Notes: generated from the letters alone by a model not told the origin. A stretch of 64,000 nucleotides of DNA from Ursus arctos (GCF_023065955.2 NW_026622786.1:46362938-46426937), one strand, 5' to 3'; positions 1 through 11,375 are shown, counted from the stretch's first letter. Program-made: numbers and translations.

Positions 1-1253
1 ATGACAATCTTGGGGACTTCGTAGGATTTAGATCTTTATATGTTACCTAAAATACCACATACCTATTGGACAGTGAAAGGAAGAAAGGCATTCCAGTAGA
101 AGCCTACTAGATGAGAAAATACAGTCCTGAAATAGTCTACCTTAAATATAACTAAGTTTGTATGCTGTAAGAAATTTGAATTACAATATTTTTAAGATGG
201 AGTGTTTTTTTTCCTCTCAGAAATAAGATCTTCCTTACAATGAATTTTCAAGTGACAGAGATGTCTTACAATACAAACTTCACTATAAGGTGGCAATGAA
301 ACGTACATAATGGGGGGAGGAAGACAACATAGGCCTGAGATAAGACACTTATGCCAAACTAGCAGAGTACCAATATCCTAAACTACTAGGGTAGCTTCTA
401 CTGGTACACAAAAGATCTAAAATCTCTGACAAGTCCATTGACTTCAGACTGGGAGCATGCTTTAAAAAAAAAAAAAATGAGGTTAAGACTTTATGATTAT
501 GTAAATGTATCATTATGCTAAGATCAATACTCTGCATACAAATAGGTCACACTTAAGCACAGCCGTTTCCCAAACGATTTCATGGAATTGTGAGCTATTA
601 ACATGAGCTAATGATACGGCCTATTAAAAGTTATCACTAAGGCACGTAGAAAAGAATTATTTGGTCAAAAAAGTTTGGGAAATGGTAGAATTGATAAAGA
701 GTTTCCTTTACAATTTCTAAAGCCTGTGAAATGCTAATCTGTATTTTGAATAACCAAGGAATGTAATATTTCACTTTCCCCAAGTGTTTATTCTTCTTAC
801 TCCCCTTGAATTTCAAATAATGAGATCTATTTGGACAAGATCAGATTGCAGGCCTACTGGTTCAGTATCGGTGGCCATGATTCATGTCTATATGGAAGGG
901 GGTTTGGATTAGGCTTCCTTGTTTTTCTCTTATATAATTATTAAAAGTAATACTTGGAAGGTGATGAAAGTATCCTGCCAGCACTGACTCAGCATTTTGT
1001 TTTCCAAAACTAGATAAATTCATTTTGAGAAACTATCTCTGTTGGGGATCTTTTGGAGTAGACTTGACAAGTGAGGCAGCTCACAGGGAGTTTTCCCTTT
1101 TTGATCAGATTATTTTCCTTGCTTTTTAATTTTTTCCTCAGCAATTTTGTATAGATTCAGAGATGTATCTAGAGACATATTTTGAGAACCTGTGGGGAGA
1201 ATCTGGGAGATAGAAAGTAAAAGGAGAGGAGAACATGGCCCTAACATAAAAAT

Positions 1254-1256
<3 letters not shown>
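1..1256. other. Unassigned AT-rich non-coding DNA
   Basis: No open frame here has protein-like composition. Apart from the MITE-like hairpin at 560-688 I recognise no repeat family. It may be unique sequence or repeats too old to recognise by eye. Confidence 0.6.
560..688. mobile_element. Candidate non-autonomous DNA transposon (hAT/MITE-like) with terminal inverted repeats
   Basis: CCGTTTCCCAAAC at 563-575 is matched in inverted orientation by GTTTGGGAAATGG at 673-685 (12 of 13 pairs). The roughly 100 bp between them is AT-rich. Short elements with a TTTCCCAAAC-like terminus are common among old mammalian hAT MITEs. No 8-bp target-site duplication is visible, so this could also be a chance inverted repeat. 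Confidence 0.4.

Positions 1257-1284
<28 letters not shown>
1257..1284. repeat. Poly(A) run, 28 bp
   Basis: Twenty-eight consecutive A residues, 16 bp upstream of the (AC)n at 1301. It may be the remnant of a retroposon tail, but I recognise no element body upstream. Confidence 0.95.
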
Positions 1285-1291
<7 letters not shown>

Positions 1292-1297
1292 CTCATT

Positions 1298-1300
<3 letters not shown>

Positions 1301-1336
<36 letters not shown>
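1301..1336. repeat. (AC)18 microsatellite
   Basis: Eighteen uninterrupted AC units ending at GTGT. A simple tandem repeat, probably length-polymorphic. Confidence 0.97.
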
Positions 1337-1339
<3 letters not shown>

Positions 1340-1515
1340 TTTCCTGAAAAAGTGAAGAGGTTTTCTGCTTAACAATAGCACTTTCTTTCCAGTTTCAAAT
1401 AACCTTTTACATTTTTCCATATATTTATTTGGCTGATATGTTTCAGGAACAATGTGCTAGACACTGTACCAGATGTCAGGTATATAATAAAGAACTATTT
1501 TTTTGAATGATTCAT

Positions 1516-1803
1516 ATTTTATTTATTTTTTTTATTTTTTTTATAATTTTTATTTTGTTATATTAGTCACCATACAGTACATCCCCAGTTTTTGATGCGA
1601 TGTTCCATGATTCATTATTTGCGTCTAACACCCAGTGCACCATGCAATACGTGCCCTCCTTAACACCCATCACTGGCCTATCCCAATCCCCCACCCCCCT
1701 CCACTCTGAAGTCCTCAGATTGTTTCCCAGAGTCCACAGTCTCTCATGATTCATTCCCCCTTCTCTTTACCCCCCCCTTTATTCTTCCCTTTCTTCTCCT
1801 ACC
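1516..1803 (-). mobile_element. L1 (carnivore type), 5'-truncated, 3' UTR only
   Basis: The sense strand starts with a T-rich stretch (the inverted poly(A) tail). It continues with TTAGTCACCATACAGTACATC and the block 'CACCCAGTGCACCATGCAAT', then a C-rich stretch. This is the reverse complement of the 3' UTR of recent carnivore L1 elements. The same module recurs at 23270-23517. Only the 3' UTR is present; no ORF2 codons are included. The tail-side boundary is uncertain. Confidence 0.8.
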
Positions 1804-2165
1804 GAACTATTAAGTTTATAATTTTCTGGGAGAATCCTACATGAAACAAATAACTAACAAATAATAAGTTCATTATTGAAAATAACAGGGTGCCCTGAGC
1901 AAAAATAATAGGATGCACCTAGTTTAGACTCAGAACATAGACAGAGGTTGAAAGAAATGAAATTTCAGCTGACAATTTGAAGGACAAGTAGGAATTTTAC
2001 CACTAGAGGAGCATGGAAAATAGGAGTTTTCCAGCTAGAGAGACCAGCATAGTATAGGGCCCATGACTAGAAAAGACTGACTCATTGGGGAACCGAAATA
2101 ATGTTCATTTATAGTGATAATCGCACAATATAAAGAACTTAAAAAGGAGTCACATTCTCTGTCTA
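1804..2165. other. Unassigned non-coding stretch
   Basis: AT-rich sequence with no protein-like frame and no repeat I can name. Confidence 0.5.
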
Positions 2166-2401
2166 GTTAATGATTTGCAAGCTGAAGGGTTTTGTGTACT
2201 ACTATTTGCAACTTACTTTTAAAATCCATCAAAGAAAAAGATGGATTAATGAATAGGTAGAAGAAAGGACAGATTTGTCACAAAGCAATTATAGCAAAAT
2301 GTTAACTGAAAAACATAGACAGTGGAGTATGAGTGTTCACTATATAGTTCTTTCAATTCTTTCTGTGTGTTTAAAAATTGTATAAGATATTACAAAAAAA
2401 G
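2166..2401 (+). mobile_element. Ancient LINE 3' end (old L1M-like), decayed
   Basis: The module 'GAGTGTTCACTATATAGTTC' followed by TTTCAATTCTTTCTGTGTGTTTAAAAATTG and an A-rich end resembles the terminal segment of old mammalian L1 (L1M) elements. The match is diverged and the 5' limit is a guess. Confidence 0.45.
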
Positions 2402-2880
2402 AAAAGATCTTTGTATCATTAACATATGTGGCTCAGGGAATTTAAGTAGAAATGCACTGGGTTAGAACTCTGACTGGATGACCTCCAAGGCGATTTTAGT
2501 GTCTCATTATTCCATGCATAAAAATATCTAGTTTAGTTTTATTTAAAAATATAGTTATCTCCATCAACGCAACAGAACTACCAGACACAGAGCTTTTAAG
2601 TTTGCAAGAACTCTATAAATTGGCAATGCATATTCCATTTTCTCAAGACTTATAAATTAGTCATTTCAGCTACCCATTAGTCCCAAAGACATCCAAGAAT
2701 TGTTCAGTGATTATGTTCAGTAGTTAAGGGAGAAAATCAGTAAAATTGAAGGGTTTTGTTCAAGTTAGCCCACTTTTAACAGAAATAATTCAGACTATAA
2801 AACATACCTACTTTCTGCTACTAAGTGTGACTTACAAGGCAATAAGTACAATTTTAAAGAAATAAAAATAGGGATAGCAT
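2402..2880. other. Unassigned non-coding stretch before the large L1
   Basis: No recognisable repeat or gene. It is the left flank of the minus-strand L1 that begins at about 2881. Confidence 0.5.
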
Positions 2881-3106
2881 TTTTATTATTTTTTTCCTTT
2901 TTCAAGTTTTTATTTAAATTCCCATTCATTAACATAGAGTGTAATATTAGTTTCAGGTATGAAAATTAGCGATTCATGACTTACGTAAACATCTAGTGCT
3001 CATCACAAGTGCAATCCTTAATACCCAGCATCGATTTAGCCCAGCCCCACCTATCTCCCCTCCAGTAACCCTCAGTTTGTTCTCTGTAGCTAAGAGTCTG
3101 TTTTTT

Positions 3107-3319
3107 GGGGGCTCTGGGGTGGCTTAGTTAGTTAAGTGTCTGACTCTTGGTTTTGGCTCAGGTCATGATCTCAGGGTTGTGAGATCAAGCCCCACATTGG
3201 GCTCCCTGTTCAGTATGGAGTCTGCTTAACATTCTCTTTCTCACTCTCCCTCTGCTCCCCTCCCTCCCCCACCTCTTTCTCTTTAAAATAAATAAATCTT
3301 TAAAAAATGATTAAAAGAT
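3107..3319 (+). mobile_element. CAN-SINE (SINEC) inserted in the L1 3' UTR
   Basis: tRNA-derived head (GGCTTAGTTAGTTAAGTGTC), central 'CAGGTCATGATCTCAGGGTT', B-box-like GAGATCAAGCCCC, CT-rich tract and AATAAATAAATC tail. It is flanked by GAGTCTGTTTTTT (3094-3106) and GAGCCTGTTTTTT (3320-3332), a 13-bp TSD with one mismatch. Divergence suggests an older subfamily than the copies at 18.1 and 62.1 kb. Confidence 0.92.
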
Positions 3320-3524
3320 GAGCCTGTTTTTTAGCTTGTTCCTTTGTCTTGTCTTCCTTATGTTCATTTGTTTTGTTTCCTAAATTCCACATCAGTGAAA
3401 TTATATGGTATTTGTCTTTCTCTGACTTTTTTCACTTAGCATAATACTCTCTAGCTCCATCCACATGATTGTAATATTTCATTCTTTTTATGGCTAAGTA
3501 ATATTCCATTACATTCCATTACAG

Positions 3525-3525
<1 letters not shown>

Positions 3526-3558
<33 letters not shown>
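3526..3558. repeat. (AC)n microsatellite inside the L1 ORF2 3' region
   Basis: About 16 AC units replace part of the L1 C-terminal coding region. Read on the minus strand they encode an alternating Cys-Val run, which is an artefact of the repeat. Confidence 0.95.
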
Positions 3559-3560
<2 letters not shown>

Positions 3561-3764
3561 CCTTTTTATCCATTCATCAGTCAATGGACAGTCTGGATTT
3601 TTCCATAATTTGCCTATTGTAGATAATGCTGCTATAAACTTCAGTGTGCATGTATCCCTTTGAATTAGCATTTTTGTATTCTTTGGGTAAATACCTAGTA
3701 GTGTGATTGCTGGATCATAGGGTTGTTGTTTTTGTTTTGTTTTAACTTTCTGAAGAACCTCCAT
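3559..3764 (-). pseudogene. L1 ORF2 C-terminal fragment
   Basis: The minus-strand frame contains PAITLLGIYPKN-like and KFIAALSTIGKLWKNPDCP-like segments, characteristic of the C-terminal domain of L1 ORF2p. The frame runs into the (AC)n array, and the upstream coding sequence is frameshifted, so it is a dead fragment. It belongs to the L1 at 2881-8610. Confidence 0.85.
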
Positions 3765-4667
3765 ACTGTTTTCCAGAGTGGCTGCACCAGTTTACATTCC
3801 TACCAACAGTGGAAGAGGGTTCTCCTTTCTCCAATCCTCACCATCTCCTGTTTTTTCTTCTATTGTTGATTTTAGCCATTTTGACAGCTATTTTGATATC
3901 TCATTGTAGTTTTGGTTTGTATTGCCTTAATGGTAAGTGATATTGAGCATCTTGTCTTGTGTCTGTTGGCCATCTGTATGTCTTCTTTGGAAAAATGTCT
4001 ATTCGTATCTTCTGCACATTTTTAATTGGACTGTTCATTTTTCAGGTGTTGAATTTTATAAGTTCTTTATAGATTTTTGAATATTAACCCTTAACCAGAT
4101 ATGTCATTTGCAAATATCTTCTCCTCTTCTATAGGTTGCCTTTTGGTTTTGTTAATTGTTTCCTTTGTTATGCACAGCGTTTTATTTTGATGAAGTCCTT
4201 TATTTTTGCTTTTGTTTTCCTTGCCTCACGAGACATATCTAAAAAGAAGTTGTTATGGTGGTGTCAAAGAGGTTACTGCCTGTGTTCTCCTTCAGGATTT
4301 TTATGATTTCAGGTCTCAATTTTAAGTCTTTCATACATTTTGAATTTATTTTTGTGAATGATGTAAAAGAGTGGTCCAGTTTGATTCTTTGTATGTTGCT
4401 GTCCAGTTTTCCCAACACCATTTGTTAAAGAGACTGTCTTTTCCCCAATGGGTATATTTCCATGTTTTATCAAAGATTAATTGACCATATAGTTGTGGGT
4501 TCATTTTTGGGTTTTCTATTCTCTTACATTGATCTATGTGTCTCCTTTTGTGCTAGTACCATACTGTCTTGGTCATTGCAGCTTTGTAATAAAACTTGAA
4601 GCCCAGAATCGCCATGCCTCCAGCTTTGCTTTTTGTTTTCAAGGTTTCTTTGGCTATTCAGGGTCTT

Positions 4668-5219
4668 TTATGGTTGCATACAAATTTTAGGAAGGTTTGT
4701 TCTAGCTCTGTGAAAAACACTTTGGTATTTTGTTAGGGATTGCATTAACATGTAGACTGCTTTCTGTAGTACAGACATTTTAACAATATTTGTTCTTCCA
4801 ACCCATGAGCATGAAATATTTTTCCATTCCTTCATGTTGCTTTCAATTTCTTTCATCAGCGTTTTATAGTTTTCAGAATACAGATCTTCTACCTCTTTGG
4901 ATAGGCTTATCCCTAGGTATCTTATGGTTTTTGGTAAAAGTGCAAATGGGATCAATTATTTGATTTCTCTTTCTGCTGCTTCATTATTGGTGTATAAAAA
5001 TGCAACAGATTTCTCTATGCTGATTTTGTATCCTGAGACTTTACTGAATTCATATATCAGTTCTAGCAATTTTGGTGGAGTCTTTTGGGTTTTCACATAG
5101 AGTACCATGTCATCTGAAAATAGTGAAAATTTGGCTTCTTCCTTGCTGATTTGGATGCCTTTTATTTCTTTTTGTTGTCTGACTGCTGTGGCTAGGACTT
5201 CAAGTATGTTAAATAACAC
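4668..5219 (-). pseudogene. L1 ORF2 reverse transcriptase fragment
   Basis: Two successive minus-strand frames (5219-4956, then 4955-4668) read as the palm and thumb part of L1 reverse transcriptase. Residues 34-38 of the first frame are FSDDM, where L1 normally has FADDM; the two catalytic aspartates survive. The second frame continues with [20 protein letters not shown], the segment that follows in L1 ORF2. Stops break the reading frame on both sides, so no active protein is expected. Confidence 0.9.
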
Positions 5220-5322
5220 TGATGAGAGTGGACATCTCTGTTGTGGTTCTGATGGTAGAGGGAAAGCTCTCAGTTTTTCCCTTTACAATGTTGAGGTATG
5301 TTCCCTATAACACCACTTTGTT

Positions 5323-5521
5323 TTGTTGTGTTTTTGTTTTGTTTTGTTTTTGTTTTAGAGAGGGAGAGTAGCGGAGGGGCAGAGAGAGAGGGAGAGAGAG
5401 AATCTTAAGCAGGCTCCACACCTAGCACAGAGCCCCATGCATCTCAATCTCACAACCCTGAGATCATGACCTGAGCTGAAATCAAGAGTCAGATGCTTAA
5501 CTGACGGAGCTATCTAGGTGC
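5323..5521 (-). mobile_element. CAN-SINE (SINEC) inserted in L1 ORF2
   Basis: Minus-strand copy: a (TTTTG)n-rich start (inverted tail), a GA-rich block (inverted CT tract), CACAACCCTGAGATCATGACC and a terminal AGGTGCCCC (inverted head). The L1 word ending CCACTTTGTT occurs on both sides (5313-5322 and about 5530-5539), giving an imperfect TSD. Confidence 0.9.
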
Positions 5522-6674
5522 CCCTATCCCCACTTTGTTGAGGGTTTTTGTCATGAATGGGTAATGTACTTTGTCAAATGCTTTTTCTGCATCTATTGAA
5601 ATAATAGTATCTGTCTTACCCTTGCTTTTATTAATGTGGTGTATCACACTGGTTTATTTGTGGTTATTGAACCACCCCTTGCAGCCCAGGAATAAATGGC
5701 AATTATGGTGAATGATTCTTTAGTGTACTGTTGGATTTGATTTGCTAGTATTTTGTTGAGAATTTTCACATCCATGTTCATCCTGGATATTGGCCTATAG
5801 TTGTGTTTTTTAGTGGAGCCTTTATCTGGTTTTACAATCAGAGTAATGCTGGCTGCATAAAACGAGTTTGGAAGTTATCTTTCCATTTCTATTTTTTGGA
5901 ACAGTTTGAGGAGAACAAGTATTAACTCTTCAAATATTTGGAGAATTCCCTTTGAAGCCCTGTGGCCTTGGACTTTGTTGGGAGATTTTTTATTACTGAT
6001 TTTTTTTTCTGGTTATCAGTCTATTCAGGTTTTCTATTTCTTCCTGTTTCAGTTCTCATAGTTTATATGTTTCTAGGAATTTATCCATTTCTTCCATATT
6101 GTCTGACTTGTTGGCATATAATTTTTCATAATATTTTCTTACAATTGTTTGTATTTCTGTGGTATTGGTTGTGATTTCTCTTCTCTCACTTGTGATTTTA
6201 TTATTTGGGGTCTTTCTCTTCTTTTTTGATAAGTCTGGGTAGGGGGTTATCAATTTATAATTTTATAAAGAATCAGCTCCTGTTTTCATTGGTCTGTTTT
6301 ACTGGGTGTTTTGTTTTTATGTCATTTATTTTTGTTCTAATCTTTGTTATTTCCTTTCCTCTGTTGGATTTAGGCTTCATTTGTTGTTCTTTTACTAGCT
6401 CCTTTAAGTGCAAGGTTGTTGCTTATTTGAGATTTTTCTTGCTTCCTGAGGTAGGCCTATATTGCTATATAAGTCCTTCCTAAGACCACTTTTTCTGCAT
6501 CCCAAGGGTTTTGGACCATTGTGTTTTCATTTTCATTTGTTTCCATGTATTTTTTCAATTTCTTCTTTAATTTCCTGTTTGACCCATTCGTTTTTAGTAA
6601 GTGTCTAACTTTCATGTATTTATGGTCTTTCCAAATTTTTCTTGAGGTTGACTTCAAGTTTCATAGTGTTATGG

Positions 6675-6863
6675 TCAGAAAAATATGCGTATGATCTCAG
6701 TCTTTTTGTATTTATGGAGGCCTGATTTGTGACTTAGTATGTGATCTATTCTGGGGAATGTTCCATGTACACTCAAAAAGAATGTGTATTCTGCTTCTTT
6801 AGGATGAAATGTTCTGAATATATTTTTTAAGTCCATCTGGTCCAGTGTGTCACTCAAAGCCAT
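6675..6863 (-). pseudogene. L1 ORF2 endonuclease C-terminal fragment
   Basis: The minus-strand frame contains FPRIDHILSHKSGL, corresponding to the SRIDYIL region near the end of the apurinic endonuclease domain of L1 ORF2p. The frame is bounded by stops. It is part of the L1 at 2881-8610 and is separated from the N-terminal endonuclease piece by the CAN-SINE at 6870-7072. Confidence 0.82.
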
Positions 6864-6869
6864 TGTTTC

Positions 6870-7072
6870 GGGACTCCTGGGTGGCTCAGTCAGTTAAGCA
6901 TCTGCCTTCGGCTCAGGTCATGATCCTAGGGTCCTGGGATCAAGCCTTGCATCGAACTCCCTGCTCAGCAGTGAGCCTGCTTTCTCCCTCTCCCTCTGCC
7001 TGCACCCGCCACCCCCCACCCCGTGCTTGTGCTCTCTGTCACAAATAAATAAAATGTTTTTAAAAAGAAAGC
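6870..7072 (+). mobile_element. CAN-SINE (SINEC) with perfect 13-bp TSD
   Basis: Head GGACTCCTGGGTGGCTCAGT, 'GTTAAGCATCTGCCTTCGG', B-box-like GGGATCAAGCC, a TC-rich tract and the tail AATAAATAAAATG. AAGCCATTGTTTC at 6857-6869 is repeated exactly at 7073-7085, fixing both ends of the insertion in the L1 endonuclease region. Confidence 0.96.
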
Positions 7073-7333
7073 AAGCCATTGTTTCCTTGTTGATTTTCGG
7101 CTTAGATGATCTGTCCATTAATGTAGGTGGGGTGTTAAAATCCCCTATTATTGTATTATTATCGATGAGTGCTTTTATGTTTGTTATTAATTGTTTTATA
7201 TATTTAAGTGCTCCTAATTTGGGGGCATAAATATTTACAATTTTTAGATCTCCTTTTGGATAGTCCCCTTTATTATTATATAGTGCCCTTCTTCATCTCT
7301 TGTTACAGTCATTGGTTTAAAATCTAGTTTGTC

Positions 7334-7621
7334 TCATATACGTATTGCTACTCTGGTTTTCTTTTGACATCCATTGGCATGATATATATTTCTCCATCTC
7401 CTCACTTTCAATCCTCCGGTGTCTTTAGGTCTAAAATGAATCTCTTGCAAGCAGCATATAAATAGGTCTTGTCTTTTGATTGGAGTGTTTAGTCCATTTA
7501 CATTCAGAGTAATTATTGATAGATATGTATTTAATGCCATTTTATTACTAGTTTTGTCATTGTTTCTGGAGATTTTCTGTTCCTTTCTAGTGTTTTTTTG
7601 CTTATGGTCTTCCCTTCTCAC
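7334..7621 (-). pseudogene. L1 ORF2 start / endonuclease N-terminal fragment
   Basis: This minus-strand frame crosses the ORF1-ORF2 spacer and enters ORF2 at residue 28 (Met codon at about 7540). The ORF2 part begins with an LNTYLSIITLNVNGLN-like segment, includes the catalytic-site motifs TLNVNG (Asn) and QEIHF (Glu), and ends where the frame is lost. The normal next segments of the endonuclease are present only in other frames. Confidence 0.88.
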
Positions 7622-8610
7622 TCAAAGAGTCCCCTTTAATCTATTTCTTGAAGGGCTGGTTTAGTGATCATGAACCTCTTTAGTTTTTGTTCATCTGGAA
7701 AACACTTTATCTCTCCTGTTCTGAATGATAGTCTTGCTGGATAGCATATTCTTGGCTGCAGATTTTTCCCATTCAACACATTAAATATATCATGCCACTG
7801 TCTTCTGGCTTACTAGGTTTCTGTGAAGAGATCTGCGGCTAGCCTTATGGGTTTTCCCTTGTATGTTAGGGACTTTGTCTTTCTGCTTTTAGGATTTTTT
7901 TTCTTTATCACTATATTTTGCAAATTTTACTACAATATGTCTTGCTGTTGGCCTCCTTTGTTGATTTTGATGGGAATTCTCTGTGCCTCCTGGATTTGGA
8001 TGTGTATTTCCTTCCCCAGATGAGGGAAGTTTTCAGCTATTATTTCCTCAAATAAACTTTCTGCTTACCCCCTTTCCTTTCTCTTCTTCTGGGACTCCTA
8101 TGATATGAATGTTATTATGTTTGATGGAGTCACTGAGTTCCCTGTGTCTCCTCTCATGATCTATAATTTTTCTTTCTTTTATTTAGTTGCAATATTTTCC
8201 ATAATTCTATCTTCTATATCACTTACTCATTCCTCTGTTTCTTCCTTCCTTATAGTCATGGCATCTGGTCGGTTTTGAATTTCAGTTATTAAATTTTGCA
8301 TTTCTGCTTGATTTTTAGCTCTTTTATCTCTGTGGTAAGGTCTCCCTGATATCTTCCATGCTTTTCTCAAGCCCAGCTAATATCTTTATGATTATTGCTT
8401 TAAATTTGCCTAGGCATCTTACTTATATCTGTTTCAATTAGATCTCTGGCCTTTTCATGTTCTTTCTTTTGGGATAAATTTCTCTGTCTAGGCATTTTGT
8501 CTAGCGTTGTGTCTTCTCTGTGCTAGAAAATTCCATTATGTTTTATTCTCCTGAGAGTAATGGCTTTATGAAGAAGAGGTCATATAGTATCCAGACCTGG
8601 CATTCATGAA

Positions 8611-8860
8611 GAATTTACTTATCAATTTTGCAAATATCTAATATCCTAAAATGTACCAGGCTTTGTGTTAATTTTTGAGGAAACAAAAATGAATAAAACT
8701 CTGTCCCTACCTACAAGGAGCTGACAGTTTTTTATGAAGACAAACAAGAAGCAGATAATTACCCTGATGTTTGATACATTGAAATATGCCTAGGCTGACA
8801 TACACATACATGAGGAAGAAAATGATATAAATTGTGGAAGCTATTACTTTTCACAGCCCA
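8611..8860 (+). repeat. Ancient dispersed repeat, class unresolved
   Basis: Contains 'AATGTACCAGGCTTTGTG' followed by a 'CTACCTACAAGGAGCTGACAG'-type segment and 'AAGACAAACAAGAAGCAGAT'. This is the pattern of a very common old mammalian repeat (compare 18890-19060, 32390-32530 and 60110-60450). I cannot assign the family by eye. Confidence 0.45.
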
Positions 8861-9205
8861 CATTACTTTGAATCTCCCATTTTCTAGAAAGATTATCCCA
8901 CATCCCTCTTTTGGAGATGGCTCTTACTCATTCCATGTGGTTCTGGTTGGTCCATCAATCATGGAATACCACTATCCCTAGCTTCGTGCATGGTTTGACA
9001 TGATACAGGCCTGGCCAATCAGAAAATCTAATTCTTATATACAGAAATTGGTATGTAATTAGATAAGTAACTCAATCAGAATATCTTCCTTAAGGTTTTT
9101 ACTGGGGAAATACTGGAATGGATGGTCATCAGTGTTGAATTCTGAAGAATAAAGAGAGGGAAAAAGAGGGCTTTGAGGAGAGTAGTATAGGAAAAGGAAA
9201 TAATT
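8861..9205. other. Unassigned stretch, probably old repeat
   Basis: GGCCTGGCCAATCAGAAAAT near 9008 resembles a word common in old mammalian repeats, but I cannot name a family. There is no coding potential. Confidence 0.4.
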
Positions 9206-9660
9206 CTATTAGGATTTGTTGTGTAATAAACCACCTCAAAATGTAGTAGCTTAATGCAACAAACATTTAGCTCACAATTTTACAGGTGAACAATTTTGCT
9301 GGTCTCAGCTAAGTGGTTCTCAGGTTTCACTTTATCACAGATGATCTTGGCTAGGTTCACTCATACATCTGTGGTCACTTGTGGACTGATTTGGTCTGAC
9401 TGGTTTATGATTTCTCCCTCTGAAAAATTGGGAGCAAATGCAGTCTCTTTCCATGTGACCACTCATACTTCAATGGGCTAATTTCAGGATTTCAAGAGCG
9501 AGGCTGGAAGAATGCAACACTTCTTGTGTCCCAGATTCAGAATTCACAAATGTTGCTTTTGTTGCATTCTACCAGCTAAAGCAACTTACGGAAACAATGT
9601 AGATTCAAGGGATGGGGAAATAGGCTGCACCTTTTATGACAGGAACTAAAAAGAATTGTA
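9206..9660 (-). mobile_element. MLT1-type (ERVL-MaLR) LTR relic
   Basis: The sense strand reads 'TTGTGTAATAAACCACCTCA' then TAGCTTAATGCAACAAACATTTAGCTCACAATTTTACAG. This is the inverted 3' part (poly(A)-signal end) of MLT1-class LTRs, followed by diverged internal LTR sequence. It is a solitary, heavily mutated LTR with no retroviral genes nearby. The right boundary is uncertain. Confidence 0.6.
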
Positions 9661-10345
9661 TTCACTTTTGCAATTGTCTACACTCATAAGTCTGGCATAT
9701 TATAGAAAGGCAAAAATAATCAGAGATGAAGCTGGTAAGTTTTGCAAAGGCATTAGCTTAAGAAAATTTGACTTCATTGTTGCGTAACAAATCATAATTT
9801 AAAGAATTCAGGCAAAGTATGAGGTTTATCTAAACTAAGGATGGGACAAAAAGATTAGTAAGATATTAAGTATGCTTTCAGTAAATGATAATTGTTGTTA
9901 TTTCTGGTTTGCTTAACCTATGATCAAAGGGTCATAATTTAAATATTAAAATTTGGTATTTTTAGTTCAGGAGCTAATGATAAAATTTACCATGTTTTAT
10001 TTGACAGGTGAAACATCTGTAATAGGAGCCTATAGTGCCACAGATTTGGTAGTAAATCATGGAGGTGTATGGCAGTAATCAAAGCTGAATTACAGGTCTG
10101 CCATCCTGCTAGGAAGCCTAAGATACAAATCTAATAAAAAGTGCTAAAACAGCATGGGAAGAATACTTAATTGAGAAACCTGTAAATAGGGAAAGTAGAG
10201 TGTATAGGTAAAAGATATATAATGTGGGATCTCTTTTAGTTACACTAAATTCTAAAATTACAACAAACACTTCTTGCCTTTTAGAAGAAGGAAAATCTAG
10301 TCTATTATATTAAGTTTGCAAGAACTCAATTATCCAGGCCTGCAT
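9661..10345. other. Unassigned AT-rich stretch
   Basis: No repeat family or gene recognised. Confidence 0.5.
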
Positions 10346-10755
10346 GAATCAGTTGGAGCTAGCATAATCGAATACCATAAATTGGGTAGCTTAATCAATA
10401 GAAATGTATTTTTTCATAGTTCTGGAGACTGAAAGTCTGAGTTCAGGGTGCCAGCATGATCAGATTCTGGTGAAAGCACTCTTCAGAGAGTTTGTGGCCT
10501 GCTGTCTTCTAGCTGTGGCCTCACCTGCCAGCAAGGTGGTGGGGAGATGGGGGACAGAGAGAGAAAGCTCTCTTTCTCTTTTTAAAGGGATACTAATCTT
10601 ATCAGATCAGGATCCCACCCTTATAGCCTCAGCTGCCTTATCACTTCCTTAAAAACCCTATCTCCAAATATAGGCACATTGGGGGTTATGGCTTCAACAT
10701 ATAAATTTGGGTCTGAGTAGAAAGGCGAGCGGCACAATTCAGTCCACAGCAAGAC
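10346..10755 (-). mobile_element. MLT1-type (ERVL-MaLR) solitary LTR
   Basis: The sense strand follows the inverted MLT1 layout in order: 'ATACCATAAATTGGGTAGCT', TTCATAGTTCTGGAGACTG, 'GGTGCCAGCATGATCAGATT', an AGAGAGAAAGCTC block, CCAAATATAGGCACATTGGGGG, GGCTTCAACATATAAATTTGG and CACAATTCAGTCCACAG. This is the best preserved MaLR LTR in the window. The two open frames here (10404-10652, 10707-10961) are chance frames over it. Confidence 0.82.
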
Positions 10756-11375
10756 TAATATATGAAAGAAAAGTTATGCTATCAGTAAATAGCCTTTCTT
10801 TGCCCTTTCCTCGTGTAACACTCAACCTTTTATTTAAATATAGGTTAGACAAATATTTAGTAAGCAATGCCATATTATCAGCTTTTATGAGGTCCTGCCT
10901 TGCATTCCTTGTTTGGTTTTATATAAATACCTTATTCCTTGAGATGTTAACTTATAACTAGAGATAGTTAATAAGTATGTGTGTTTTTCTAATTTTGTAA
11001 ACAAAAATTTTACTACTTTCAGTCATTCTGAGAAACCCAGAAGCTTATAAGAACTAAACATATATTCAACTATGAGTAATGACTCCAGCATATATTATAT
11101 ATTTAAAATCATTAAGACAGTTATTTTGACTTAGACCATTTATCAAGTGAAACAGGATGGTAATTACATGTTTAGATGTTTTAAAGAAATAAAAGTGTAA
11201 GAGTGACATTGCAAATTTAAATTTGTTTTTGTGCATTAGTCATTTATGAAGATTGATACACTATAACGGAACAAACATCAACTTATAATCAACTAAAATA
11301 TAATTTTATATTGCAACTGGAACCATGAGGATTGAAAACATCTTAATGAAAAAGGCTTTACATATTCCCTGTGAT
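10756..11375. other. Unassigned AT-rich stretch
   Basis: No repeat family or gene recognised. Confidence 0.5.

Larger units (their letters stand above)
2881..8610 (-). mobile_element. Near-complete L1 retrotransposon, interrupted by three CAN-SINEs
   Basis: Reading the minus strand from about 8610 down to 2881 gives a short upstream piece, an ORF1 3' region (about 8500-7640), ORF2 starting at about 7540, and the 3' UTR ending in a T-rich (inverted poly(A)) stretch at 2881-2902. The open pieces show L1 ORF2 landmarks: endonuclease start (TLNVNG, QEIHF), the late endonuclease PRIDHIL motif, reverse transcriptase FSDDM, and the C-terminal region near 3600-3760. Stops and frameshifts occur throughout, so the copy is dead. 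Three CAN-SINEs (3107-3319, 5323-5521, 6870-7072) lie inside it. Without them it is about 5.1 kb, so it lacks most of the 5' UTR and probably has small internal deletions. No clear target-site duplication was seen. Confidence 0.9.

Noticed and set aside
3519..3590. Cys-Val repeat protein segment
   Set aside because: It is the (AC)n microsatellite translated in the minus frame of an L1 ORF2 fragment.
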